NCBI RefSeq assembly: GCF_004000805.1
Contig: NZ_BILY01000049.1
Location: forward strand, 1 to 46,069
Reading direction: 5' to 3'
Length of the DNA stretch: 46,069 nt
Origin: Paenibacillus glycanilyticus NBRC 16618
GTDB taxonomy: Bacteria > Bacillota > Bacilli > Paenibacillales > Paenibacillaceae
The first letter of the stretch is position 1. Every line of letters starts with the position of its first letter. The notes under the pieces are model-generated. The model was not told the origin of the DNA. It made no database searches and saw only the letters and a program-made list of their open reading frames with translations. This document shows positions 15,614-24,157 of this stretch, piece by piece. A program made the translations under genes and the position numbers.

Positions 15614-18600
15614 CTACTTCTTTACCAAACCCGCAATCAACGCTTCCGCATCGGCATTTAATACGGCTTTGGCTTGCGCTTTTAAGTCGCTGCTTTTCGC
15701 CTTATCCAGCTGCTTGATGAAGTCCTGCATCTGCTTGATCGCCTGATCGCGATGTCCTTTGTCCAGATGATGCTGCGCCTGCTTCAGGCTCGCCGAAAGC
15801 TGGGAAGCCAGAGGCTTGCCGACCTCGCCCGAAGCCTTATACCGGTCAACTAGCTTGCTCATGCTTTCGGTACTTGTCTTCACCTGAATGTGAACCGTCT
15901 TCTGCAGCTTGTTCCCTGCCGCATCCTCTACGGCTATAACAACGGTTTGCGCTCCCAAATGACCGGCAAGCTCAATGCTAAGCTTATTTCCGTTATATGT
16001 TTTACCGTCAAAAGCCAAGCTTGCCGAACGGATCGCCGTCTTGCCGTCTCCGGCCTGGAAGCTTAAGTACGCATCATCCTCAAGCACGGCGCCATCCTCA
16101 AGCTTCGATCCGTTAGCCGTCAAAGTATAGACGGGCACTGCCGGGATTTCCACTCTAATACCAGCCGACACGTTACCGGACTTATCTGCGGCGCTGATCT
16201 CCAGCGTATAGCTTTGGTCTGTTTCGATTCCGCTCAGCACAGCCGACTGAACGCCCCGCTTCACCTCCGCAGCTTCGCCAACTTGCTGGCCACTCTGAAG
16301 CAGCTTAAGCCGCACGACATCTCCGTCCAGCGCATAAGGTCCGTCCCAATGCACGGTCAGCTTGCTATTGTCGCGCGTGAACTGTACATTCTCGACCTCT
16401 CCAGGCGGAACCCCGTCATCAACCGGGTCTGGCGGCAGGGTTGGCGCGGTAAAGACGGATGCATCGCCAAAGGTAAACTTATCGAAGTTGTACAGCCAGT
16501 CATTCCCCTTGAACAACAGGTACACCAGATGCTTGCCCGTAACCGGAGCTGCAGCCGTAATCGAACCGTCAAACACCTGGAACGTCTGCCAGCCGCCAGT
16601 ACCGCTTACCTTAGCTGTAGCAATGACGGGTCCGTTAATGCCGTCAATTCTGGCTTCAATGGTTCCTCCGCTTGTTGCGCTTGCCGCCTGAACGTGGAAC
16701 TGCGTTGGACCAGCATCGCCAAAATCAACGTAATTGTACATCGCATACGGGTTATTCGGGCCGTATACGCCAGCCAGATAAGTCTGGTTGCCGCCGTTCT
16801 CCGTGCCCACGTTTACGCTGTTCGTAAAATTCTCAGCCTCCAGCTTGCCGTAGGCATCCCTTGCCTTGCCTTTGATCTGCGAGAAGGTGAACCAGTCGAG
16901 ATTGCAAGGATAGTCGCTCCCATCCGCCCCATGGAAAATGAGATACACATCATGAATGCCAACAGCCAGCGAATCATCCATGATGGAGGTTACGTCCAAC
17001 CAATTATTCCAGCTGCCCATGGCGGGAACCTCGATCACGCCGGCCGTCGGACCGTCAAGGCTGTCCAGCTTCACTTCAATGGACCCGCCTTTATTGCCGC
17101 TTGCGAGATGCAGCGTAACGCCGGCAGCTCCCGAGCCGAAATCAATATCCTTATAAGACGCATACGCATTATTGTGAATGCCGTCCGCAAATTGTCCGGA
17201 GGAATTCACGCTGAGTCCATCGCTGCTCGCAAAGTTCTCTGCCTGCAGCTTCGCGTAAGCATCCGTCCGAGTTGGATCGGTCTTCGTAAATTTGAACCAG
17301 TTCAGGTTAAACAGATACGAGTCATTTGTCTTTTTGAATACCAGATACACATCGTGCTTGCCGGTCACGTTGCTCGTATTCCCCTGGTCATCCTTCAGCA
17401 GCGTAACGGCGTCAATAAAGTTATTCCAGCCTCCGGTGCCCTCGACGTTCAAGGTCCCTACCTTCGGACCGTCCAAAGCGTCGAGCCTAACCTCGATCTG
17501 ACCGCCACCCGTGCCGCTTGATGCCCGCGCAATGAAACCGCTTGCACCTTGTCCCGAGCCAAAATCCACATTTTTGTAAGCCGCATAGTAGCCGTCCTGA
17601 ATACCGCCTAGTTGCTGCGAGCCTTCAATGCTGCCCTCCATGCCCGGGCCGTTTACGATATTAAAGCTTTCCGCTTCGATCTTGTTATACGGATTTTTAA
17701 CGGCATACTCCAGGTGTTCCGCATCCTGCGGCTCCAGAGAGGTCAGCGCTTGCACGGCCGCCGCCGAGCTCCACGACTCGAAGGTACCGGACAGCTGCTG
17801 GCCAGCCCAGTTGCTGTCGACCAGATTGGCCGCATTGCGGTTGCTCCATGCCATATCCGTATTAAACGCCAGCCACTCGTTATAGCTATCCGCGAAGGTT
17901 TTGTACTTGCTCTCGCTGCTGGCATGAACAACCTTCTGCAGATAGCCGAGGTTTCGCATGAGAATGGTTTTGCCGCCCTTCAGATCCCCGTTAGGTCCTT
18001 CGTAACGCAGCAGACCGTTGGCATCGACCAGTCTCTCCTTTGTAAAGGTTGCCCCCTTGAGCGCATCGTCCAAATAAACCTTGTCTCCCGTAATCTGATA
18101 GAGACCTACGGCTGCACCGATAAACGTGCCCTGATTATAGTGGGTCGCATCCGGTATCGGTCCGTTTTGCGTTTCAATTCGGTCGAATACTTTGCCGTTG
18201 CCGTCCGTCAGCATTGTTTTGCCCCAACGATAAATCTTTGAAGCGGCATCCAGGTAGTGAGCATTGCCAGTCGCGTTATACAGGAATACCGCAGCTTCCG
18301 CGGCGGGGAAGTTGATGCAGGCATTTTTCGTCGTGCGGTCATCGCTCTTCCACCAAATGCCGCCGCCCGCAAACTCGTCATCCCACTGGGTATCGTACAC
18401 ATAATTAAAGTAATATTCCGCTCTCTCTAGATACTTCGCGTCATTCGTAATCTGATAAGCTCGTGTGCTTGCCATCGCCCACCACATAATATCGTCGTTA
18501 AACGTGTTGTTTGTCCAATCCTGGCCATACTTCGCGATCGCCCCGTCGAACACGTCGTCAATCTGGGTGCGCAGCTTCGCCTTCAGCTCCGGGTCCGTTG

Positions 18601-18865
18601 CCTCCTGATAAGCATCCATCACCAGCTCCCATAGCTCGGCCTCCACCCAAAAGTCCTGATACCCGTCATGCTTGGAGGTTTTCCAGAAGTACTTCGCACT
18701 CGCATCCCAGAACGCGTTATTGTAGGCTTCAATCGCGGTCTTCGCGTCCGCTGCCTCAAAAGCATGGGCACGAGGTGTTCCGTTTGGAATCAAGGGACTA
18801 ACAGAGAGTGCAAGAGCAATAGGCAATACGATAAGCTTTGACCTTCTTCTTGTCTTACCGGTCAC
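15614..18865 (-). CDS. Secreted GH76 alpha-1,6-mannanase-like enzyme with three CBM6-like modules, about 1083 aa
   Basis: A GH76-family secreted enzyme. After a signal peptide (about residues 1-35), the (alpha/alpha)6 catalytic domain covers about 36-375 and has the paired catalytic aspartates Asp124-Asp125 in NDDIMWW. Three CBM6-like domains follow (about 390-525, 535-660, 670-800), each opening with a KxxAExF-type segment. A fibronectin-III-like domain (about 816-905), an Ig-like domain and a C-terminal helical FIMAH-like region (SKLVDRYKASGE, HHLDKGHRDQAIKQMQDF) complete it. GH76 enzymes cut alpha-1,6-mannan, as in fungal walls. The start is the GTG at 18865: AGGAGG lies 7 bases before it but directly abuts the ATG at 18871. 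The terminator region is the hairpin cluster at 15402-15602. Confidence 0.93.
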   Translation of the reverse strand: MTGKTRRRSKLIVLPIALALSVSPLIPNGTPRAHAFEAADAKTAIEAYNNAFWDASAKYFWKTSKHDGYQDFWVEAELWELVMDAYQEATDPELKAKLRTQIDDVFDGAIAKYGQDWTNNTFNDDIMWWAMASTRAYQITNDAKYLERAEYYFNYVYDTQWDDEFAGGGIWWKSDDRTTKNACINFPAAEAAVFLYNATGNAHYLDAASKIYRWGKTMLTDGNGKVFDRIETQNGPIPDATHYNQGTFIGAAVGLYQITGDKVYLDDALKGATFTKERLVDANGLLRYEGPNGDLKGGKTILMRNLGYLQKVVHASSESKYKTFADSYNEWLAFNTDMAWSNRNAANLVDSNWAGQQLSGTFESWSSAAAVQALTSLEPQDAEHLEYAVKNPYNKIEAESFNIVNGPGMEGSIEGSQQLGGIQDGYYAAYKNVDFGSGQGASGFIARASSGTGGGQIEVRLDALDGPKVGTLNVEGTGGWNNFIDAVTLLKDDQGNTSNVTGKHDVYLVFKKTNDSYLFNLNWFKFTKTDPTRTDAYAKLQAENFASSDGLSVNSSGQFADGIHNNAYASYKDIDFGSGAAGVTLHLASGNKGGSIEVKLDSLDGPTAGVIEVPAMGSWNNWLDVTSIMDDSLAVGIHDVYLIFHGADGSDYPCNLDWFTFSQIKGKARDAYGKLEAENFTNSVNVGTENGGNQTYLAGVYGPNNPYAMYNYVDFGDAGPTQFHVQAASATSGGTIEARIDGINGPVIATAKVSGTGGWQTFQVFDGSITAAAPVTGKHLVYLLFKGNDWLYNFDKFTFGDASVFTAPTLPPDPVDDGVPPGEVENVQFTRDNSKLTVHWDGPYALDGDVVRLKLLQSGQQVGEAAEVKRGVQSAVLSGIETDQSYTLEISAADKSGNVSAGIRVEIPAVPVYTLTANGSKLEDGAVLEDDAYLSFQAGDGKTAIRSASLAFDGKTYNGNKLSIELAGHLGAQTVVIAVEDAAGNKLQKTVHIQVKTSTESMSKLVDRYKASGEVGKPLASQLSASLKQAQHHLDKGHRDQAIKQMQDFIKQLDKAKSSDLKAQAKAVLNADAEALIAGLVKK

Positions 18866-18902
18866 AAACATCCCTCCTGAAAAAATATGAATTGGCAAAG
18901 GA

Positions 18903-18937
18903 AAAGCCGATTCGCATGCGGGTATACGATCGGCTTT
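18903..18937 (-). other. 5'-leader stem-loop of the GH76 mRNA
   Basis: Perfect 9-bp arms (AAAGCCGAT/ATCGGCTTT) enclose a 17-nt loop. The stem starts about 5 nt after the predicted transcription start and ends well before the AGGAGG site, so it would form a 5'-terminal hairpin. A T-rich stretch follows, so attenuation is also possible. Confidence 0.55.
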
Positions 18938-18948
18938 AGTCACCTAAT

Positions 18949-18977
18949 AATATAAAGTCAGGTTAATATTATGTCAA
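18949..18977 (-). promoter_or_regulatory. Near-consensus sigma-A promoter of the GH76 gene
   Basis: On the minus strand, TTGACA (18977-18972), a 17-bp spacer and TATATT (18954-18949). It lies about 85 bp upstream of the GTG start, in very AT-rich DNA. Confidence 0.8.
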
Positions 18978-19055
18978 TATATCATATTTAATTAAATCCT
19001 TTAGACTACTTATTAATAATATATCATGTTATAACATTTATGAAGGAAGTACTAC

Positions 19056-19691
19056 TTACCACCGAATTTGTCGAATCAAGGAGAGTATCTTTTTCAGCTC
19101 GTCTTCGGCTACCGGCCACCCCTTCATCTCATTTTGCAGACGCTCCAGATTGAGAAATCCCTTCGCCACTCCGTTCAGCCTCGCAGCCAAGGTGGATCTC
19201 TCCAGCTCCTCCTCTGATAAATACAACGACATCAGCTTCTCCACTGCATCCGGGAACCTCTTTAAATAATATTTCTGATGTCGGGACTCTGCCGGATAAA
19301 AAGCGTTAAAAGGCGACAGCTCCGTATCCAAAATGCCCTTCGTTTCCTCCATACGGCTCTTTATCCGCCGGAAAGCCTCTGCCTGTTCATCATCCCGATA
19401 GAGCAGCAGGGACTGATATTGCCGGTCCTTATAACCGTTGATGTTATAAGGATTATGGTTGTTCCAGAAAAGCTCCAGCAACTCGTCATAGGAAACAAGG
19501 GCAGCGTCGAACTGCAGCTCAACCGTCTCGGTATGATCGCCCATGCTGCGGTAAGAAGGCTCGGCCGTTGTCCCTCCGGCAAAGCCTACGCGTGTCCTAA
19601 TCACGCCGGGAACCGCGCCGAACAAAGCTTCCGGGCTCCAGTAGCAGCCCATGCCAAGCGTTATCGTTTTCTCAGCCTTATTCTCGTTCAC
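19056..19691 (-). CDS. msrA: Peptide-methionine (S)-S-oxide reductase, 211 aa
   Basis: MsrA repairs methionine-S-sulfoxide in proteins, using thioredoxin. The catalytic cysteine sits in GMGCYWSPEALFG near the N-terminus, a variant of the common GCFWG motif. Other family hallmarks follow: RVGFAGGTTAEPSY, GDHTETVELQFD, and FWNNHNPYNINGYKDRQYQS. The C-terminus has about 40 helical residues beyond the core domain. The start is a GTG at 19691 with GGAGGGG about 5 bases upstream; an ATG 39 bases further upstream has no ribosome site. It is divergent from the VOC gene at 19819. Confidence 0.93.
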   Translation of the reverse strand: MNENKAEKTITLGMGCYWSPEALFGAVPGVIRTRVGFAGGTTAEPSYRSMGDHTETVELQFDAALVSYDELLELFWNNHNPYNINGYKDRQYQSLLLYRDDEQAEAFRRIKSRMEETKGILDTELSPFNAFYPAESRHQKYYLKRFPDAVEKLMSLYLSEEELERSTLAARLNGVAKGFLNLERLQNEMKGWPVAEDELKKILSLIRQIRW

Positions 19692-19818
19692 CTTGTCCCC
19701 TCCACTTCCTAAGGAATTGTATCGATACATTATAATTTCCGTAAACGGTTTATCTCAAGCAGGAACGGCAACGCTATTAGAAGAAAAAAGTAGGAAGTCC
19801 AAAATCGGGAGGGTTATC

Positions 19819-20214
19819 ATGGGAAGAGTCGTTCATTTTGAAGTTCATGTCGATGACATGGAGCGCGCAAAAAAGTTTTACGGCGAGGTATTCGGCTGGA
19901 CGTTCGAGGATTGGAGCGAATATGCGGGAGTACCCTATTTCGGAGCTACTACGGGCGATGCCAACGCGATGGGCATTAACGGCGCGCTGATGAAGCGCAT
20001 GGGTCCTCCTCCGCAGCCGGGGCAACCGGTTAGCGGCTTTGCATGCACGATGGGTGTGGAAGATTACGATGCGACGGAAGCGAAAATCCTAAGTCTCGGC
20101 GGCCAGGTAGCTCTGCCGAAATACGCGCTGCCGGGCATGGCTTGGCAAGGCTATTATATCGATACCGAAGGTAATGTCATCGGCATTCATCAGCCGGATG
20201 AGAATGCGAAATAA
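19819..20214 (+). CDS. VOC-family (glyoxalase/bleomycin-resistance fold) protein, 131 aa
   Basis: A vicinal-oxygen-chelate fold protein. It shows HFEVHVDDMERAKKFYGEVFGW at the N-terminus, a middle segment GVEDYDATEAKILSLGGQV, and the closing YYIDTEGNVIGIHQP. The metal ligands typical of the fold are His6 or its neighbour and late acidic residues, but the enzymatic activity cannot be assigned. The start ATG has GGGAGGG at good spacing. It ends at a strong terminator. Confidence 0.9.
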   Translation: MGRVVHFEVHVDDMERAKKFYGEVFGWTFEDWSEYAGVPYFGATTGDANAMGINGALMKRMGPPPQPGQPVSGFACTMGVEDYDATEAKILSLGGQVALPKYALPGMAWQGYYIDTEGNVIGIHQPDENAK

Positions 20215-20228
20215 GCTAACGTCTCGCA

Positions 20229-20258
20229 AAAAGCCCAACCTCGCAAGGTTGGGCTTTT
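20229..20258. terminator. Rho-independent terminator of the VOC gene
   Basis: AAAAGCCCAACCT (20229-20241) and AGGTTGGGCTTTT (20246-20258) form a perfect 13-bp stem with a CGCA tetraloop. Its A and T tails make it usable from both strands. Confidence 0.9.
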
Positions 20259-20273
20259 AAGCATAAAAGTAAC

Positions 20274-20607
20274 TTAAGAGCGCCAGGTTACGCCCTTATT
20301 CCGAAGAATCTCGTTCCATCTCCTAGGAGGCTCGATATTGGAAACGACGTAATCCACATCGGACAGATCGGCGATTCTCGCATTAGCCCCGACACCCTCA
20401 GATGCTTCGGATTCACTTCTCCCCCGATAAATATCGCTCTCCCGTCGATCTGCATGGCGTACTGCCCTCTTCGATAACCAGCACTTCATTGTCTTCGACT
20501 AGTCTGGCCGCAAGCACTCCAATCGCCCGCTTCTCTTCCGCATGAATGATTTCCCGTTCGCTATAGGCCGGTTCAATCTCGGTTTCGAGCTTAACCGTGC
20601 CGCCGTA
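20274..20607 (-). pseudogene. Remnant of a DeoR-family sugar regulator
   Basis: Three pieces of a DeoR/GlpR-type effector domain can be read on the minus strand in different frames. The first (20607 to about 20470) reads GGTVKLETE and then AEEKRAIGVLAARLVEDNEV. The second (about 20465-20385) contains IFIGGEVNPKHLRVSG. The third, to the stop at 20274, reads ARIADLSDVDYVVSN and ends NEILRNKGVTWRS. The N-terminal helix-turn-helix is missing, a TGA stands just before the first piece, and about 60 residues between piece 1 and piece 2 are gone. It is therefore a decayed gene that cannot bind DNA. Confidence 0.75.
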
Positions 20608-20805
20608 TCATGTACAAATGTCCCCTCTACGCTTATAGTTATGGATATACCGCTAAAAAATAATGTTGTTTTATGTGGTTTTTAGTCAGAATACTTTGGC
20701 TTACTCTGTATTTCATTCAATATACAAATACTTAGCACCCCATTAACATTGGAGTTATAGAATTAGAACGAATGAAACAACAACAAAACAAAATGAGGGA
20801 TGACG

Positions 20806-21579
20806 ATGTCCGGTTTTCCGGTTAAAGGAGTTCTGTTTGATAAAGACGGCACCTTGATTCAGTTCCATTCGTTCTGGGTGCCGATCGCGGAGGAATTTAC
20901 GGATCACTTGTTATCCAGTATGGATGCGAATGAGACAGCTTCCGGTTTAAAAGAAACGCTGCTCGAATCCATTGGACTCTTCCCGGACGGGAAGGTAGAT
21001 TCGAAAGGTTATCTGGCTGGGGGGACAACCGCGGATATTGCAGGGGCATACTTAAAGGTGCTTTCCGAATATGGTTATGGGCCGGAACAAACGGCAGGAC
21101 TGCATGAATGGATGACGGAAGAGATTTACCGGCTCACCCAAGCCCATCGCGACCAGTTGCTGCCTACGGCAGATTTGGAGAACGTGCTGCCGCGGCTAAG
21201 AGATAAAGGATTGAAGCTTGGAATCGCTACGGCCGACGATTATGAATCAACCCTCTTCTTCCTGAACAAATACGGAATTGCGCACTACTTTGATTTCATT
21301 GGCACCTCGGACCGTTACGAGAAAAAACCAAGTCCCGTCATGATGAACGAATTTTGCGGGTTGACCGGACTGCAGCCAAGCGAAGTCGCCATTGTTGGCG
21401 ATACGTTAACCGATATGAGGTTCGCCCAAAACTCGGAGGCCGGACTTGCCATTGGCGTTCTATCCGGCACAAGCCAGCGGGAAGAGCTTGCTCCTTATGC
21501 CGGTCTAATCCTTCCATCCGTTGGCGAACTAATTGATGAGCAGGACCAATTAGCATGGCAGGCAACCCGCCAAGAATAG
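20806..21579 (+). CDS. HAD-superfamily hydrolase (phosphoglycolate-phosphatase-like), 257 aa
   Basis: A soluble haloacid-dehalogenase-type phosphatase. Motif I is FDKDGTL with nucleophile Asp12 and Asp14. A helical cap follows. Motif II lies in LGIATADDYEST, motif III in KKPSP, and motif IV in VGDTLTDMRFAQNSEAG. The substrate is unknown; sugar phosphates or phosphoglycolate are family guesses. The start is ATG at 20806, six bases after GAGGG; an in-frame ATG at 20800 directly abuts the ribosome site. The neighbouring decayed DeoR regulator may once have controlled this gene. Confidence 0.88.
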   Translation: MSGFPVKGVLFDKDGTLIQFHSFWVPIAEEFTDHLLSSMDANETASGLKETLLESIGLFPDGKVDSKGYLAGGTTADIAGAYLKVLSEYGYGPEQTAGLHEWMTEEIYRLTQAHRDQLLPTADLENVLPRLRDKGLKLGIATADDYESTLFFLNKYGIAHYFDFIGTSDRYEKKPSPVMMNEFCGLTGLQPSEVAIVGDTLTDMRFAQNSEAGLAIGVLSGTSQREELAPYAGLILPSVGELIDEQDQLAWQATRQE

Positions 21580-21592
21580 CGCTGGGAACAAT

Positions 21593-21629
21593 AAGAAGAC
21601 CCCCGAGACGTTGGCTCGGGGGTCTTCTT
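21593..21629. terminator. Strong hairpin terminator after the HAD gene
   Basis: A perfect 15-bp stem: AAGAAGACCCCCGAG (21593-21607) and its complement at 21615-21629, with a 7-nt loop. Confidence 0.85.
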
Positions 21630-21810
21630 GTAACGAGCAGCTGATTCAGCAAATTTTTATCCGGCGGCAAAACGGTAAATCCCGCTAAAAAACTGGATAA
21701 ACCCCGTAATTGAGCTGTCAACCTTTTTGTTATATGATAAGAAGGGTTTAAGCGGCTTAAGCCCGCTAAAGACACATTTTCATTGCGATAAGAGAGGAAT
21801 ATTAACTAAT

Positions 21811-22845
21811 ATGAATCCTAAACAATTGAACTATACAATGCCGGCCGAATGGACGGCGCATGAGCGTACCTTCATCTCCTGGCCTGTACAAGCTTCGATG
21901 GTCTATCCGGAGCATTACGAGCAGGTAAGCGCGGGTTACGCCGAGCTTGTTACGGCAATCGCGGAATTCGAACCGATCACGGTTGTTGTGAACCCGGCGG
22001 ACCTGGAGAAGGTCAGCGCCCTGTTCGCAGGCAACGATGCCGTGGAATGTCTGCCAATCGAGCATAACGATGCTTGGCTGCGCGACAACGGCCCAACGTT
22101 TGTCGTGAATCAAGAAGGCGAGCTGGCGGGCGTGAACTGGAAGTTCAACGCTTGGGGCGGCAAATATTCGCCATGGGATCTGGATGATGCCGTTGCACCG
22201 CAAATTTTGAAGCATGTTGACGTGAAGCAATTCGACGCTCCTCTCGTCATGGAAGGCGGATCCATCCATACGGATGGCGAAGGCACGCTTCTGACCACCG
22301 AGGAATGCCTGCTTAATACGAACCGCAATCCGGAGCTCAGACGCGAGCAAATTGAAGGCTATGTCAAAGAATTCGTTAACGTGGACACGATCGTATGGCT
22401 GAAGCGCGGCCTGAGCGGCGACGAGACCGACGGCCATGTCGATAACATCGCTTGCTTCGCGGCGCCGGGCAAAGTAATTCTGCAGGTGTGCAACGATCCT
22501 TCCGACGAGAACTACGCGATTACGGAAGAAAACCGCCGCATCTTGAGCGAAGCGGTAGATGCCAAAGGCCGCAAACTCGAGATTATCGAGATCGATCAGC
22601 CGCCTTACGCGGAATACGAGGACACTCGTTTGACGCTGAGCTACCTGAACTTCTATTTTGTTAACGGCGGCATTATCCTGCCGGTGTTCGGCGGCGCGGC
22701 TGAGGAAGCCGACCGCAAAGCTATCGAAACCCTGCAGGCGGCATTCCCCGATCGCCGCATTCGTCCGATCGACGGCATGGCGGTTATCCGCGAAGGCGGC
22801 AACGTACACTGCACAACGCAACAGATGCCTGCTCGCCGGGCTTAA
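21811..22845 (+). CDS. aguA: Agmatine deiminase, 344 aa
   Basis: Converts agmatine to N-carbamoylputrescine and ammonia in the arginine-decarboxylase route to putrescine. It is a guanidino-group-modifying (PAD-like) enzyme. The substrate-binding stretch NDAWLRDNGPTF, the catalytic GDETDGHVDN and the C-terminal GNVHCTTQQMP with nucleophile Cys334 are all present, and the length is that of the family. The start ATG has AGAGGA about 12 bases upstream; a longer in-frame reading from 21727 overlaps the intergenic region and has no ribosome site. aguB follows after 70 bp, so the two form an operon for a complete two-step pathway. Confidence 0.95.
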   Translation: MNPKQLNYTMPAEWTAHERTFISWPVQASMVYPEHYEQVSAGYAELVTAIAEFEPITVVVNPADLEKVSALFAGNDAVECLPIEHNDAWLRDNGPTFVVNQEGELAGVNWKFNAWGGKYSPWDLDDAVAPQILKHVDVKQFDAPLVMEGGSIHTDGEGTLLTTEECLLNTNRNPELRREQIEGYVKEFVNVDTIVWLKRGLSGDETDGHVDNIACFAAPGKVILQVCNDPSDENYAITEENRRILSEAVDAKGRKLEIIEIDQPPYAEYEDTRLTLSYLNFYFVNGGIILPVFGGAAEEADRKAIETLQAAFPDRRIRPIDGMAVIREGGNVHCTTQQMPARRA

Positions 22846-22867
22846 TATACGCTACAACTAAAGCTTA

Positions 22868-22896
22868 CGAAGCAGGCTTTGCTTCGCAAAACTTTT
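22868..22896 (+). other. Intercistronic hairpin with T-run between aguA and aguB
   Basis: CGAAGCA (22868-22874), GGCTT loop, TGCTTCG (22880-22886), then CAAAACTTTTTT. It is like a weak intrinsic terminator placed directly before the aguB ribosome site, so it may set the aguA:aguB ratio by partial termination or processing. Confidence 0.5.
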
Positions 22897-22915
22897 TTAG
22901 GAGGCATGCAAATCC

Positions 22916-23794
22916 ATGAGAACGGTCAAAGTAGCAGCTACACAAATGAGCTGCACATCGAATATAGAAGAGAACATTCGCAAAGCGGAAGCGCTGGTGC
23001 GCGAAGCGGCGGCACAAGGCGCGCAAATTATTCTGCTTCAGGAGCTGTTCGAGACGCCTTACTTCTGCCAGAAGGAAAAAGCGGACTACTACGTTTACGC
23101 AACCGAGCTGGAGGAAAACAAAGCGGTTAATCACTTCCGCGCCATTGCCAAAGAGCTTAACGTGGTGCTTCCGATCAGCTTCTACGAGAAGAAGAACTGG
23201 GCACGCTACAACTCGCTTGCGGTAATCGACGCTGACGGCGAAGTGCTGGGCAAATACCGCAAGAGCCATATTCCCGACGGTCCCGGTTATGAAGAGAAGT
23301 TCTACTTCAATCCGGGAGATACGGGCTTTAAAGTATGGAAAACGAAATATGCGAAAATCGGCGTTGGCGTATGCTGGGATCAATGGTATCCGGAAGCGGC
23401 GCGCAGCATGGCTCTTATGGGTGCAGAGCTCCTGTTCTACCCGACGGCTATCGGCTCGGAGCCGCAGGACGGCAGCATCGACTCGAAGGATCATTGGCAA
23501 ATGTGCATGAGAGGCCATGCCGCATGCAACCTGATGCCGGTTATCGCTTCCAACCGTATCGGCGAAGAAGTTGACGAAGACTCGTCGATCAACTTCTATG
23601 GTTCGTCGTTTATTGCCGGTCCTCAAGGCAATCTGATTGCCGAAGCCGGCCGTGACGAGCATGGTGTGCTTGTTGCCGAATTCGATCTCGACCAGCTGGA
23701 ATCGCAGCGCATCGAATGGGGCATCTTCCGCGACCGCCGTCCGGATCTGTATGGCGTAATCGCTTCGTATGACGGAGAAATCCGGATTAAATAA
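22916..23794 (+). CDS. aguB: N-carbamoylputrescine amidase, 292 aa
   Basis: Hydrolyses N-carbamoylputrescine to putrescine, CO2 and ammonia, completing the pathway started by AguA. It is a nitrilase-superfamily enzyme with the Glu43-Lys116-Cys153 triad: QELFETPYF, KYRKSHIPDGPGY and GVCWDQWYPEAAR. Length and motif positions fit plant-like AguB. The start ATG has AGGAGG 11 bases upstream. It is second in the aguAB operon and is followed by a large hairpin shared with the opposite-strand HTH gene. Confidence 0.96.
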   Translation: MRTVKVAATQMSCTSNIEENIRKAEALVREAAAQGAQIILLQELFETPYFCQKEKADYYVYATELEENKAVNHFRAIAKELNVVLPISFYEKKNWARYNSLAVIDADGEVLGKYRKSHIPDGPGYEEKFYFNPGDTGFKVWKTKYAKIGVGVCWDQWYPEAARSMALMGAELLFYPTAIGSEPQDGSIDSKDHWQMCMRGHAACNLMPVIASNRIGEEVDEDSSINFYGSSFIAGPQGNLIAEAGRDEHGVLVAEFDLDQLESQRIEWGIFRDRRPDLYGVIASYDGEIRIK

Positions 23795-23804
23795 ACCGTA
23801 ATAA

Positions 23805-23850
23805 CAGAAGGACCCTCGGGCTAAACTAAGTTAACCTGAGGGTCCTTCTG
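23805..23850. terminator. Bidirectional hairpin terminator between aguB and the HTH gene
   Basis: A 16-bp stem (23805-23820 with 23835-23850, one G-T pair) and a 14-nt loop lie between two convergent stop codons. The downstream T content is modest on either side. Confidence 0.75.
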
Positions 23851-23853
23851 CTG

Positions 23854-24090
23854 CTATTCAACAGCCCGATTCGCTAATATTTGATCGATCTCGCTCTTCA
23901 ACAACAGGTATCTATGAACATTTCTCATGATAGGAACTTTGGTTAACTGGTTTTTATCTACGAATACTTTCATTTGGTCTTTGGAGAGACCCAGTAACTT
24001 GCCCGCTTCAGTGACAGTAAATACAACGAGGTTGCTCGTTGCGTTAAAATCTCTTTTTAATTTCTGGTTCCAGTCTTCAAATCCATTCAT
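23854..24090 (-). CDS. Small helix-turn-helix (excisionase-like) protein, 78 aa
   Basis: A small soluble protein with a MerR/Xis-type winged-helix look. FTVTEAGKLLGLSKDQMKVFVDKNQL suggests a helix-turn-helix followed by a wing (VHRYLLLKSEIDQIL). It may bind DNA as a small regulator. No integrase, recombinase or phage gene is nearby, so an excisionase role is unlikely. The start ATG has GAGAGGA about 10 bases upstream. It lies downstream of the tetR gene on the same strand with 67 bp between, so readthrough is possible. Confidence 0.65.
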   Translation of the reverse strand: MNGFEDWNQKLKRDFNATSNLVVFTVTEAGKLLGLSKDQMKVFVDKNQLTKVPIMRNVHRYLLLKSEIDQILANRAVE

Positions 24091-24157
24091 ATGTCGTTTC
24101 CTCTCTCGTTCCTAATCGATTGGATACTTCATTATAACATGTCTTCGGACAAAGACC

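Noticed and set aside
18866..18943. In-frame N-terminal extension of the GH76 protein
   Set aside because: It would place a charged stretch before the signal peptide and lies in the leader hairpin; the AGGAGG site dictates the GTG at 18865.
23854..24090. Prophage or integrative element signalled by an excisionase-like gene
   Set aside because: No integrase, attachment-site repeat or phage gene lies nearby, and the neighbours are ordinary chromosomal genes.
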